Of a stretch of DNA of 60,899 bases, positions 1 to 7,622 are shown in pieces. The DNA is from Parafrankia discariae. Its GTDB lineage: Bacteria > Actinomycetota > Actinomycetes > Frankiales > Frankiaceae. The notes under the pieces were generated by a model. It worked only from the letters and a program-made list of their open reading frames with translations. It searched no databases and was not told the DNA's origin. Position 1 is the first letter of the stretch, and every line of letters starts with the position of its first letter. The position numbers and the translations under genes are program-made. The DNA lies in the NCBI RefSeq assembly GCF_000373365.1, contig NZ_KB891221.1:1-60899 (forward strand), read 5' to 3'.

Positions 1-10
1 GGAGACGTAG

Positions 11-826
11 ATGGGAAAGCTTGACGGCAAGGTCGCGTTCATCACCGGCGCGGCGCGGGGCCAGGGTCGCAGTCATGCGTTGCGGTTAGCGCGGGAGGGC
101 GCTGACATCATCGCGGTGGACCTGTGTGCCCAGATGGATTCGGTGCCCTACCCGATGGCGACTCCGGACGACCTCGAGCAGACCGTGAAGGAGGTCGGGG
201 AGACGGGGCGGCGGATCGTGGCGCGGCAGGCCGACGTCCGTGACGTGGTGGCGCTGGGGAAGGCGTTTCAGGATGGTGTCGCCGAGCTGGGTCCGGTCGA
301 CATCGTGCTGGCGAACGCCGGTATCGGGCCGGGTGGGGCGGCGAGCGAGGAAGAGCAGTGGGCGGACGTCGTCGGGGTCAACCTGACGGGGGTGTGGAAC
401 ACCGGGCGGGTGGCGATCCCGTCGATGGTCGAGCGGGGCCGGGGTGGGGCGATCGTGCTGACCAGTTCGACGGGTGGGCTGGTCGGGGTGGGTATCCCGA
501 CGGCGGGGTTTTTGGGGTACACCGCGGCCAAGCACGGTGTCGTCGGGCTGATGCGGTCGTGGGCGAACTATCTGGCGCCGCACAGCATCCGGGTGAACAG
601 TGTCGCCCCGACCACGGTGAAGACGCCGATGGCCGCGAACGGGGATCTGTCGGTGATCACGGCGGGGTCCCCGGAGCTGGCCCGGGTGCTGGCCAACGCG
701 ATGCCGGTCGACGCGGTGGACCCGCTGGACGTCTCGAACGCCATCGCCTGGCTGGTCTCGGACGACGCCCGGTACGTGACCGGCACCGTCGTCCCGGTCG
801 ACGCCGGCCAGCTCAACAAGCGGTAA
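11..826 (+). CDS. Mycofactocin-type short-chain dehydrogenase/reductase
   Basis: A 271-residue SDR oxidoreductase, presumably acting on a hydroxyl/carbonyl substrate in the cytoplasm. The N-terminal Rossmann motif TGAARGQGRSHA begins near residue 12, NAG lies near residue 103, the catalytic serine is in LTSSTGG and the Tyr-x3-Lys is in GYTAAKHG. The GQGRSHA version of the glycine motif and the extra segment after the second beta strand (PYPMATPDDLEQT) are typical of the SDR subfamily that uses mycofactocin-associated, tightly bound NAD. The substrate cannot be read from sequence. GGAGACGTAG sits directly before the ATG. It would have formed a transcription unit with the broken SnoaL-like gene that follows, but a strong hairpin lies between them. 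Confidence 0.88.
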   Translation: MGKLDGKVAFITGAARGQGRSHALRLAREGADIIAVDLCAQMDSVPYPMATPDDLEQTVKEVGETGRRIVARQADVRDVVALGKAFQDGVAELGPVDIVLANAGIGPGGAASEEEQWADVVGVNLTGVWNTGRVAIPSMVERGRGGAIVLTSSTGGLVGVGIPTAGFLGYTAAKHGVVGLMRSWANYLAPHSIRVNSVAPTTVKTPMAANGDLSVITAGSPELARVLANAMPVDAVDPLDVSNAIAWLVSDDARYVTGTVVPVDAGQLNKR

Positions 827-844
827 CACCCACGGCTCCACGGG

Positions 845-869
845 TGAGGTGGCCCTCCGGGCCACCTCA
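845..869 (+). terminator. Strong hairpin between SDR and SnoaL-like remnant
   Basis: An 11-bp perfect inverted repeat (TGAGGTGGCCC and GGGCCACCTCA) closes a 3-nt TCC loop just after the SDR stop codon. No T tract follows; instead a GGGAGGA ribosome-binding site for the next reading frame comes directly after. It could be an intrinsic terminator of the high-GC type or an mRNA stability or attenuation element. Confidence 0.5.
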
Positions 870-881
870 GGGAGGACCACG

Positions 882-1180
882 ATGTCCATCGAGGACGAGC
901 GCAAGGAGCTCCGCCGCGACGTCCAGTACGTCAAGGACCGCATCGCCGTCCTCGACTGCGTCATGAACCAGTCCCGCGGTCATGACCGCCACGATCTCGA
1001 GTTGATGACGAGCGTCTACCACGGGGACGGGATCGACGAGCACGGGCCCGTCGTGAAGATCGGCCCCGAGTACGGCGAGTACTCCAAGACCGCCTCGAGC
1101 GGCGGGACGGAGTGTGGCGGATCGCGCTGCGCCGGTGCACCCTCGAGTGGACGATGAACGGCGACACGTCGCTGCTCTCC
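882..1180 (+). pseudogene. SnoaL-like (NTF2-fold) protein, internally deleted
   Basis: The ATG at 882 has a good ribosome-binding site (GGGAGGA). The first ~70 residues (start MSIEDERKELRRDVQY, then MNQSRGHDRHD and GPEYGEYSKTAS) match the N-terminal half of SnoaL-like nuclear-transport-factor-2 proteins of about 170 residues that often accompany mycofactocin SDRs. At about 1095 the sequence jumps, out of frame, to what is clearly the end of the same family (ERRDGVWRIALRRC, then EWTMNGDTSLLSS in the +2 frame, to about 1177). Roughly 70 codons are missing, and the natural C-terminus beyond LLSS is lost as well, abutting an XdhC remnant on the other strand. It is not functional as it stands. Confidence 0.7.
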
Positions 1181-1276
1181 TCCAGGTGCCGACTTCCACG
1201 TGCTGACGACGGTGGCCAGCCCGACGGTGTCTCCCCCCGACCACCACCGCTCGAGATCGTTGAGCACGTCACGCAC
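1178..1276 (-). pseudogene. N-terminal remnant of an XdhC/CoxF-family protein
   Basis: Read on the minus strand from a GTG at 1276, about 33 residues (MRDVLNDLERWWSGGDTVGL, then ATVVSTWKSAP) match the N-terminus of XdhC/CoxF-family proteins, which help insert or modify the molybdenum cofactor of xanthine-dehydrogenase-like enzymes. The match ends abruptly at about 1180, where the SnoaL-like C-terminal fragment of the opposite strand begins, so the two fragments meet at one deletion junction. The reading frame continues without family similarity to 1016. Identification rests on the conserved WW...TVGLATVV...W.SAP pattern and is moderately sure. Confidence 0.5.
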
Positions 1277-1280
1277 CAGG

Positions 1281-1599
1281 GATCACCTCAGTCAGCGATT
1301 CGGTACCGCGACGCCCGCCGAGGACCGGGGTCCGGCCCGGGCCGTGCGCGCCGCCACGCCCGCGGTCCGGGCGGCAGTCCGGACCGCGGTCAGATGCCGG
1401 TCCGGACTGCCGTCCGGTCACTGCCGGACCGGACCCCGCCAGGTTTCGCCCGGCGGAAAAGGCCCCGCGGACGGGGCGGGACGGGTCACTCATCGACTAC
1501 CCCCGCGATCATCGCCGCATGTGGCCGTGTGGTGGGGCACCGCTCGTTCACGTCATCACGCCGACTCGCGTCAACCGCTTCGGGCGAAATGCGCCACCC
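1281..1599. other. Non-coding spacer with GTCCGG repeats
   Basis: I see no credible gene here. The stretch has many degenerate copies of GTCCGG/CCGGAC between about 1330 and 1435, which could pair into several alternative stems, and a clean 6-bp hairpin GCCCCG-cgga-CGGGGC at 1462-1477. The latter may terminate transcription from the right. Open frames across it on both strands look like GC-driven shadows. Confidence 0.4.
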
Positions 1600-2180
1600 T
1601 CATCGGGCCAGCAGGTCCGGGATCTTCGGGTCGACGTCGATCTCGACCGAGTTCATGAAGGCTTTGATGGTCGCGAAACAACCCACCGTGAAGATGACAT
1701 CAAGCAGCTGCTTCACATCCAGCTCGGCGGTGAGCGCATCCCAGGTCGCACGGGCGACGACGCCACTGTCGAGCACCTCGTCGGAGGCCCGGATCAGCGC
1801 GTTCTCCACCGGGGTGAGGAAGGGAGCCGTCGGGCCGTAGGCCACGCGTGCCGTCGCCTCATCGGTGAGCCCCGCGGCCCGGCCCGCGAACAGATGCTGC
1901 GCCCACAGGTAGCCACACTCACGGCGTGCCGCCACCCGCAGCGCGGGATTCCCATCTGCCGCGGAGTGAGCGTGCTGTCGTACTGCACATATCCGTTGAA
2001 GGTGTTGTAGGCGTGGGCGAGGGCGGGATGGTTCGCGAACGCGGCGAGCACGTCGCGCCCGTTCGGCCGGTTGTCGAGATCCGGTCTGGGCCTGCCATGC
2101 GCCTCCGCGGACAGCGGAACCACAGCCGCACGCATCTCGGCTGGCCATGTCCGCGCTGACGGGAGTGGGACACGCGCCAC
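1600..2180 (-). pseudogene. Carboxymuconolactone decarboxylase-family protein, frameshifted
   Basis: Two overlapping minus-strand frames together give one carboxymuconolactone-decarboxylase-like (AhpD-fold) protein of about 193 residues. The upstream frame, from a GTG at 2180, contains NRPNGRDVLAAFANHPALAH, then AYNTFNGYV and TLTPRQMGI. The downstream frame resumes at ALRVAARRECGYLWAQHLF and runs to KIPDLLAR at 1603. The family pattern TLTPRQ.E.L.LRVA..R.C.Y.WAQH crosses the break, so a single base has been lost near 1945-1948. The peroxidatic cysteine pair of AhpD is not present; only the Cys of REC..Y is seen. It may be a real one-base mutation or a sequencing error in a GC-rich run. Confidence 0.75.
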
Positions 2181-2389
2181 AGCACCACTCCTTCACACCG
2201 ATCGCCGGCAGATCCCCCTTCGCGACAACGACCCTCCGGGCCGCCCCGCTGAACTACTATTTAGCACAGTCTTTCGGTGACCGTCAGCCGGTCAACGGCC
2301 GGCCCGCTTCCGACGCCACGAACCACACGCACACGCCGCGCACCACGCACCACGACCGTTGAGCACAGATGGTCGCCAGGCCCGACGCG

Positions 2390-2860
2390 TCAGGGCGTGC
2401 CCGCGGCGCCGGGGTCGGAGGGCACACCGGCGGCGGGTCCGCGCCGGTCGAGGAGCCCGGCCAGGACCTCGAGCGCGTCTCTCACCCGCCGGATGTCGGC
2501 CGGGTCGGTGCTGCCGATCGCGGCGGCGAGGGTGTCGTCGATGGGCGCCGAGGGCCGGTCCTGGGCACGGCGCAGCGCCTCGGCCGAGGGACGGACGAGT
2601 GTCCTGCGACGGTCGCGGGGGTCGCTGACGGTCTCCAGGGCCCCGACCTCGCGCAACCGGGCGACGCACGCCGAGACCTGGCTCTGCGGGAACCTGACCC
2701 GCGCGGTGATCTCCGAGATCGAGCTGTCGGGGTTCCCGAAGACGTCGAACACGACCGCGCGCGTCGGACCGGACATCCGGTGGAGCCCCATCTCCGGGAT
2801 CGCCTGCTCGCCAAGCTTCATCAGCCTGCGACCCAACTGGAAGAGCTCGAATCCGTCCAT
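2390..2860 (-). CDS. MarR-family transcriptional regulator
   Basis: A 156-residue winged-helix regulator. The start is placed at the ATG at 2860 because TAAGG lies about 8 bases upstream; an upstream frame extension exists but contains no better signal. The protein starts MDGFELFQLGRRLMKLGEQA. The recognition region is SSISEITARVRFPQSQVSAC and the wing is DPRDRRRT.V. It is divergent from an ABC exporter pair starting at 2997, the usual arrangement for a MarR repressor of drug efflux. A pair of GATGCATC palindromes in the gap is its likely operator. The ligand is unknown. Confidence 0.85.
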   Translation of the reverse strand: MDGFELFQLGRRLMKLGEQAIPEMGLHRMSGPTRAVVFDVFGNPDSSISEITARVRFPQSQVSACVARLREVGALETVSDPRDRRRTLVRPSAEALRRAQDRPSAPIDDTLAAAIGSTDPADIRRVRDALEVLAGLLDRRGPAAGVPSDPGAAGTP

Positions 2861-2880
2861 GGCAACCTTACAGCAACAGC

Positions 2881-2904
2881 GATGCATCCCTCAGAGATGC
2901 ATCT
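2881..2904. promoter_or_regulatory. Paired GATGCATC palindromes, probable MarR operator
   Basis: Two identical 8-bp palindromes GATGCATC lie at 2881-2888 and 2896-2903, the second extended to AGATGCATCT, 15 bp centre to centre. They sit 20 bp before the MarR start codon and about 95 bp before the exporter start, in the only divergent gap of this block. The position fits an operator that controls both directions; the binding protein is inferred. Confidence 0.5.
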
Positions 2905-2996
2905 ACCTTGATGGAAGTGGAACTGTCCGGCTAGTGTTACAGCCGCTCAGTCCGCGTACGGTCCCGCGGGCCACCCGACCGCCTCTGTGAGTCTTC

Positions 2997-4766
2997 GTGC
3001 TGATTCGCCTGCTGCTGCGCTACGCGCGTCCGTACCGACGGGCCACAGCTCTGGTGGCCATCCTCCAACTCGTCCAGACCGCGGCGGCGCTCCACCTTCC
3101 CGACCTGAGCGCCGACGTGATCGACAAGGGTGTCCTGACCGGCGACACCGGCCACATCTGGCGGGTCGGCGGTGTCATGATCGCGGTGTCCCTGGTGCAG
3201 CTCCTGTGCGCGATCGCCGCCGCGGTGCTGGCGGCCCGGGTGGCGACGTACCTGGCGCGTGACATGCGCGCCTCGCTGTTCGGCCACGTGCAGTCCTTCT
3301 CCTCGACCGAACTGCACCTCTTCGGCGCTCCGTCGCTGATCGTCCGGACAACCAACGACATCACGCAGATCCAGGTCCTCGTGCAGATCACCCTCGCGTT
3401 CATGATCACAGCACCGATCATGTGCGTCGGCGGCGTCGTCTTCGCACTCGGCCAGGACGTCCCGCTGTCGCTCCTGCTCGTCGTGATCGCCCCGCTGCTG
3501 GGCGCGGCGATCCTGGTCATCCTGCGCCGCATGACACCGCTGTCAGCCACGCAGCAGAGCACGACGGACTCGGTGAACCGCATCATGCGTGAGCAGATCA
3601 CGGGGCTGCGTGTCGTCCGGGCCTTCGTCCAGGAGGACCACGAACACGCGCGCTTCGCCGCGGTCAACACCCTGCTCACCGACGTGTCCGTACGGGCCGG
3701 CCAGCTCATGGCTCTGATGTACCCGCTGGCGACCGCGGTCGCGAGCCTCGCCGGCGTCGCCGTCGTGTGGTTCGGCGCGTTGCGCATCGACTCCGGGGCG
3801 ATCGGCGTCGGGACGCTGTCGGCGTTCCTCGGCTACGTCATGCAGATCCTCGGAGCGGCCATCATGGCCACCTACCTGCTGCGCATGCTCCCCCGGGCGG
3901 AGGTCTGCGCCGGACGCGTCCGCGAGGTGCTCGGCACCGCGAGCACCGTCGTCCCACCCGCCAGAGCCGTGCCGCCCGCCACAGCCCTCCCGCCCGCCAC
4001 AGCGGTGCCGGCTCTCACCCGGCGCACGCACGTCGAGCTGCGTGGCGTGGAATTCCGGTATCCGGGCGCGGAGGCGACCGTGCTCAGTGATGTGAACATC
4101 ACCGCGGGCCCCGGCGAGACAGTCGCGATCATCGGCAGCACCGGCAGCGGCAAGAGCACCCTGCTCAGCCTGATCCCCCGGCTGGCCGACACGTCCGAGG
4201 GCACGGTCCTGGTGGGCGGCGTCGACGTACGCGCGCTCGACCGGGCGCTGCTGAGCCGGATGATCGGCTATGTCCCGCAGCGGCCCTTCCTGTTCTCCGG
4301 AACCGTCGCCACGAATCTGCGTTACGGCGACCCCGAGGCCACCGACGACGAGCTGTGGCGGGCCCTCGACATCGCCCAGGCCCGGGCGTTCGTCGACGCG
4401 CTCCCCGAAGGTCTGGACGCGCCGGTCTCGCAGGGCGGCACGAATCTCTCCGGCGGCCAGCGCCAGCGGCTCGCCATCGCACGCGCCCTGGTCGGGCGGC
4501 CGGAGGTGTACCTGTTCGACGACTCCTTCTCCGCCCTCGACAACGCGACCGACGCGCGGCTGCGGGCGGCGCTGGCTCGCGAGACGGCGGAGTCGGTGGT
4601 CGTCATCGTGGCCCAGCGGGTGAACACGATCCGCGGTGCCGACCGCATCGTCGTGCTCGACGAGGGACGGGTGGTCGGCGTCGGCACCCACCACGCGCTG
4701 CTCGCAGGGAACGCGACCTACCGCGAGATCGTGCTGTCACAGATGACCGAGGCGGAGGCGGCGTGA
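2997..4766 (+). CDS. ABC exporter half-transporter, NBD with degenerate Walker B
   Basis: A 589-residue type IV ABC exporter subunit from a GTG start: six membrane helices in residues ~15-300, then a nucleotide-binding domain with Walker A GSTGSGKST near residue 380, signature NLSGGQRQR near residue 484 and Walker B YLFDDS near residue 505. The residue after the Walker B aspartate is Asp rather than the catalytic Glu, as in the degenerate site of heterodimeric exporters (LmrC/LmrD, TM287/288 type). The next gene overlaps it by 4 bases (GTGA) and has the canonical Glu, so the two very probably form one heterodimer. An Ala/Pro-rich linker with PPATA repeats separates the domains. The cargo is unknown; the divergent MarR gene suggests drug or toxic-compound efflux. 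Confidence 0.9.
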   Translation: MLIRLLLRYARPYRRATALVAILQLVQTAAALHLPDLSADVIDKGVLTGDTGHIWRVGGVMIAVSLVQLLCAIAAAVLAARVATYLARDMRASLFGHVQSFSSTELHLFGAPSLIVRTTNDITQIQVLVQITLAFMITAPIMCVGGVVFALGQDVPLSLLLVVIAPLLGAAILVILRRMTPLSATQQSTTDSVNRIMREQITGLRVVRAFVQEDHEHARFAAVNTLLTDVSVRAGQLMALMYPLATAVASLAGVAVVWFGALRIDSGAIGVGTLSAFLGYVMQILGAAIMATYLLRMLPRAEVCAGRVREVLGTASTVVPPARAVPPATALPPATAVPALTRRTHVELRGVEFRYPGAEATVLSDVNITAGPGETVAIIGSTGSGKSTLLSLIPRLADTSEGTVLVGGVDVRALDRALLSRMIGYVPQRPFLFSGTVATNLRYGDPEATDDELWRALDIAQARAFVDALPEGLDAPVSQGGTNLSGGQRQRLAIARALVGRPEVYLFDDSFSALDNATDARLRAALARETAESVVVIVAQRVNTIRGADRIVVLDEGRVVGVGTHHALLAGNATYREIVLSQMTEAEAA

Positions 4767-6679
4767 GCCGGAATCGCGCCACCCGGAATCGCGCCACCCG
4801 GGGCCTCGGCGCCGCGGCGGGCGGCCCGCGCCGGCCCGACAGGTCCGCGGACTCCCGCGGCACCGTGCGCCGGGTGTGGCAGACGATATCCCGGCAGCGA
4901 GGACTGCTCGTGGGCACGACCGTCTCCGGTGTCGCCAGTGTCATCCTGACCGCGTCCGGCCCATGGCTGCTCGGCCGCGCCACCAACCTTGTCGTCGAAG
5001 GCACGCTGGGCCGCCAGCCCGACGCGGCGCGGCCTCCGGCCGGTGTCACCGACGGCGCCGCGGCAGCCGGTTCCGGCATCGACTTCGACGCGGTCGGACG
5101 GGTGCTGCTGTGCGCGACCGCGGTGTACGTGGCCGCTGGGCTGTGCGCCGTGGTGCAGGCGTGGACGGCCAACCTCGCCGTGCAGCGGGTCACCCGGCAA
5201 CTGCGCGAGGACGTCGCCATCAAGATTTCCCGGGTGCCTGTCTCCTATTTCGACCGCCAGCGCCGCGGCGAGATCCTCAGCCGGGTCACCAACGACATCG
5301 ACAACCTCGGTCAGAGCCTCCAGCAGGTGTTCGGGCAGTTCGTCATCCCGCTGTTCAGCATCGCGGGAATGCTGGCCGCGATGTTCTGGATCTCATGGCT
5401 GCTGGCGCTGATCTCACTCGTCACCGCCCCGCTGTCCCTCGTCGCCGTGGCGGCGCTCGGCAAACGGGCCCAGCCCTTCTTCCTGGAGCAGTGGAAACAG
5501 ACCGGCCGTCTCAACAGCCACGTCGAGGAGATGTACACCGGCCACGCCCTGGTCAAGGCCTTCGGGCGCGACCAGCAGGCGATGGACGTCTTCATGGAGA
5601 GCAACGACGAGCTGACCGGGGCGACCTACCGGGCGCAGGCGGTGTCGAGCGCCATCCAGCCGGCCATGATGTTCATGAGCAACCTGAACTACGTCCTCAT
5701 CGCGGTCGTCGGCGGGGTGCGGGTCGCCGCCGGCGCACTGACGATCGGCGACATCCAGGCGTTCATCCAGTACTCCCGCCAGTACAGCCAGCCGCTGGCG
5801 TTCCTCGCCAGCATGGCCGGCACCGTGCAGTCCGGCGCCGCCTCGGCCGAACGGGTCTTCGAGATCCTCGACGCGCCCGAGGAGTCACCGGACCCAGTCG
5901 AGGCGAACCAGCCGGCATCGACCGTCACGGGTCAGGTCGCATTCGAGAACGTATCCTTCCGGTACACCCCGGACAAGCCACTCATCGAGAACCTGTCGCT
6001 GACCGCCGAGCCCGGTCACACCATCGCCATCGTGGGCCCGACCGGCGCGGGCAAGACCACGCTGGTCAACCTGCTCATGCGCTTCTACGACGTCGGCGAG
6101 GGTCACATCACCCTGGACGGCGTCGACATCGCCACGATGGCGCGGGCCCGCCTGCGTTCCAGAGTCGGCATGGTCCTGCAGGACACCTGGCTGTTCAGCG
6201 GAACCATCGCCGAGAACATCGCCTACGGCGCGCGGGGCGCCACCCGCGACGAGATCGTCGCCGCGGCGACGGCCGCCCACGCCGACCGGTTCATCCGAAC
6301 CCTGCCCGACGGCTACGACACGATGATCGAGGATGAGGACTCCGGGCTCAGCGCCGGTGAGAAGCAGCTCCTCACCATCGCCCGGGCTTTCCTCGCCAGA
6401 CCCGCGATCCTCATCCTCGACGAAGCCACCAGCTCCGTCGACACCCGAACCGAAGTTCTCATCCAGGAAGCCATGGCCCGGCTGCGGGAAGGGCGCACGG
6501 CCTTCGTCATCGCCCACCGGCTGTCCACCATCCGTGACGCGGACACGATCGTCGTCATGGAGGACGGCGCCATCGTCGAGCAGGGCACGCACGATCACCT
6601 CCTCCACGCCGACGGCGCCTACACCCGCCTGTACGCCGCGCAGTTCGCCGATGCGGCGGCCCGGGTCGGGTCGGACTGA
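4763..6679 (+). CDS. ABC exporter half-transporter, catalytic partner
   Basis: A 638-residue ABC exporter subunit starting at a GTG that overlaps the stop of the previous gene (GTGA). The first ~35 residues are a basic extension encoded in part by a 15-bp tandem duplication (NRATRNRATR). Transmembrane helices cover residues ~45-330. Walker A is GPTGAGKT, the signature is the non-standard LSAGEKQLL and Walker B is ILILDEATSSVD with the catalytic Glu. The non-standard signature here combined with Asp in the partner's Walker B is the pattern of a heterodimer with one hydrolysing and one silent ATP site. It is presumably co-regulated with its partner by the MarR protein. Confidence 0.9.
   Translation: MSRNRATRNRATRGLGAAAGGPRRPDRSADSRGTVRRVWQTISRQRGLLVGTTVSGVASVILTASGPWLLGRATNLVVEGTLGRQPDAARPPAGVTDGAAAAGSGIDFDAVGRVLLCATAVYVAAGLCAVVQAWTANLAVQRVTRQLREDVAIKISRVPVSYFDRQRRGEILSRVTNDIDNLGQSLQQVFGQFVIPLFSIAGMLAAMFWISWLLALISLVTAPLSLVAVAALGKRAQPFFLEQWKQTGRLNSHVEEMYTGHALVKAFGRDQQAMDVFMESNDELTGATYRAQAVSSAIQPAMMFMSNLNYVLIAVVGGVRVAAGALTIGDIQAFIQYSRQYSQPLAFLASMAGTVQSGAASAERVFEILDAPEESPDPVEANQPASTVTGQVAFENVSFRYTPDKPLIENLSLTAEPGHTIAIVGPTGAGKTTLVNLLMRFYDVGEGHITLDGVDIATMARARLRSRVGMVLQDTWLFSGTIAENIAYGARGATRDEIVAAATAAHADRFIRTLPDGYDTMIEDEDSGLSAGEKQLLTIARAFLARPAILILDEATSSVDTRTEVLIQEAMARLREGRTAFVIAHRLSTIRDADTIVVMEDGAIVEQGTHDHLLHADGAYTRLYAAQFADAAARVGSD
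4769..4798 (+). repeat. 15-bp tandem duplication in exporter 5' end
   Basis: CGGAATCGCGCCACC occurs twice head to tail, in frame, giving a duplicated Asn-Arg-Ala-Thr-Arg pentapeptide right after the start codon of the second exporter gene. It probably arose by replication slippage and lies outside any domain. Confidence 0.8.
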
Positions 6680-6754
6680 CCTGGGGCCCTACCGGCCGCT
6701 GGAGCCAGTGGTCCGTGCCAGCAGGCTGCCAGTACGGCACACACCACGCCTGGT

Positions 6755-7435
6755 TCAGGGCCAGGCGATGAAGCCTTCGTGGCGGATGGTCCAGCTTCCG
6801 TCACGGGGGAAGCCCGGGGTCAGCGCCGGCGCCCTCCCAGCCAGCGACCATGAGCGACACGGCCGCGAGCAGGCCGCCGTTGGCGGGAAGGAAGATAGAC
6901 GGGGAGGAGGTAGAGGAGATGAGGCTGCTGCCAGATGAGCAGCGCCCCGATCCCGGAGGGGCTCTCCCTGCCGTCCGGACCTACCTGCTTCGGCCAGCGC
7001 GCCCCGGCGTAACTCTGTCGCTGTGCGGTCGCGCAGGCCGAATCCAGGATTGACAGATACCAGTCCAGGCTGCGTTCCAGGAGATCGGGACGGCCCCACG
7101 CGGCGAAGTGCGCGGCATGCCACCAGTGCATCTAGAGGTGGAACTTGCCCTGCCAGGAGTTGGTGACCAACCCGGTTTCCTACGGCGGGTCAGCCCCACG
7201 TCGGCATCGTCGCGGTGTTCACGGCCAGGCGTTTCTCCGGGTGGGCGGCGGCCTGGTCGTGAAAGGCCGGGAAGGTCTGCATGCCGGTGATGTCGGCGGT
7301 GAAGGCGAAATCGCCGTTGCCGACCGTGATCGCCGCCGCCCCGTCCGCCCGCACCAGCTCGACGTTGTGACGGCGGACGACAGCCTCTCGGTCAATCCTG
7401 CTCAGCCTTTCCGCCCATGCAAACCCAATCGCGGG
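6755..7435 (-). pseudogene. Six-hairpin glycosidase remnant
   Basis: Minus-strand pieces of one large glycosidase with an (alpha/alpha)6 barrel. N-terminal piece (about 7435-7215): LSRIDREAVVRRHNVELV, then TVGNGDFAFTADITGMQTFP, ending at WGW. A large deletion follows. The middle piece from about 7170 reads TGLVTNSWQGKFHL, an amber stop at 7132-7134, then MHWWHAAHFAAWGRPDLLER and GARWPKQVGPDGRESPS. A frameshifted end piece reads DGSWTIRHEGFIAWP. The expected family motif is HLEMHWWH, so the stop replaces a GAG codon. Several hundred codons are missing between the first two pieces. A LacI-type palindrome (7459-7474) lies just upstream of its former start. Confidence 0.7.
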
Positions 7436-7458
7436 CCCCAGGCGCGCGACCCGTCGAC

Positions 7459-7474
7459 ACTAGCTCGCGCTAGT
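7459..7474. promoter_or_regulatory. LacI-type operator palindrome upstream of gluconokinase
   Basis: ACTAGC-tcgc-GCTAGT, a 6-bp-armed palindrome, lies between the glycosidase remnant (minus) and gluconokinase (plus). Its core CTAGCTCGCGCTAG resembles CTAGTACGTGCTAG at 17624 and CTATTACGTGCTAG at 46484. An AT-rich hexamer TATATT at 7490-7495 could be the -10 box of the gluconokinase promoter. Confidence 0.5.
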
Positions 7475-7622
7475 TTTCAAAGGACACGCTATATTGGTGC
7501 CTTAGCGCGTGCAAGCTGTCCGAACCCAGGAGGCGGCGCGGCACCGCCAGGGACCCTCCCGCCGTCCACCATGAGGAGCAACCCCTCCGCGCCCGGATCT
7601 TCTACTCTGGTACAGGGAGAAT

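Noticed and set aside
1330-1440. Clustered GTCCGG copies resembling a repeat array
   Set aside because: Spacing is irregular, there are no constant-length unique spacers and no cas genes, so it is not a CRISPR array.
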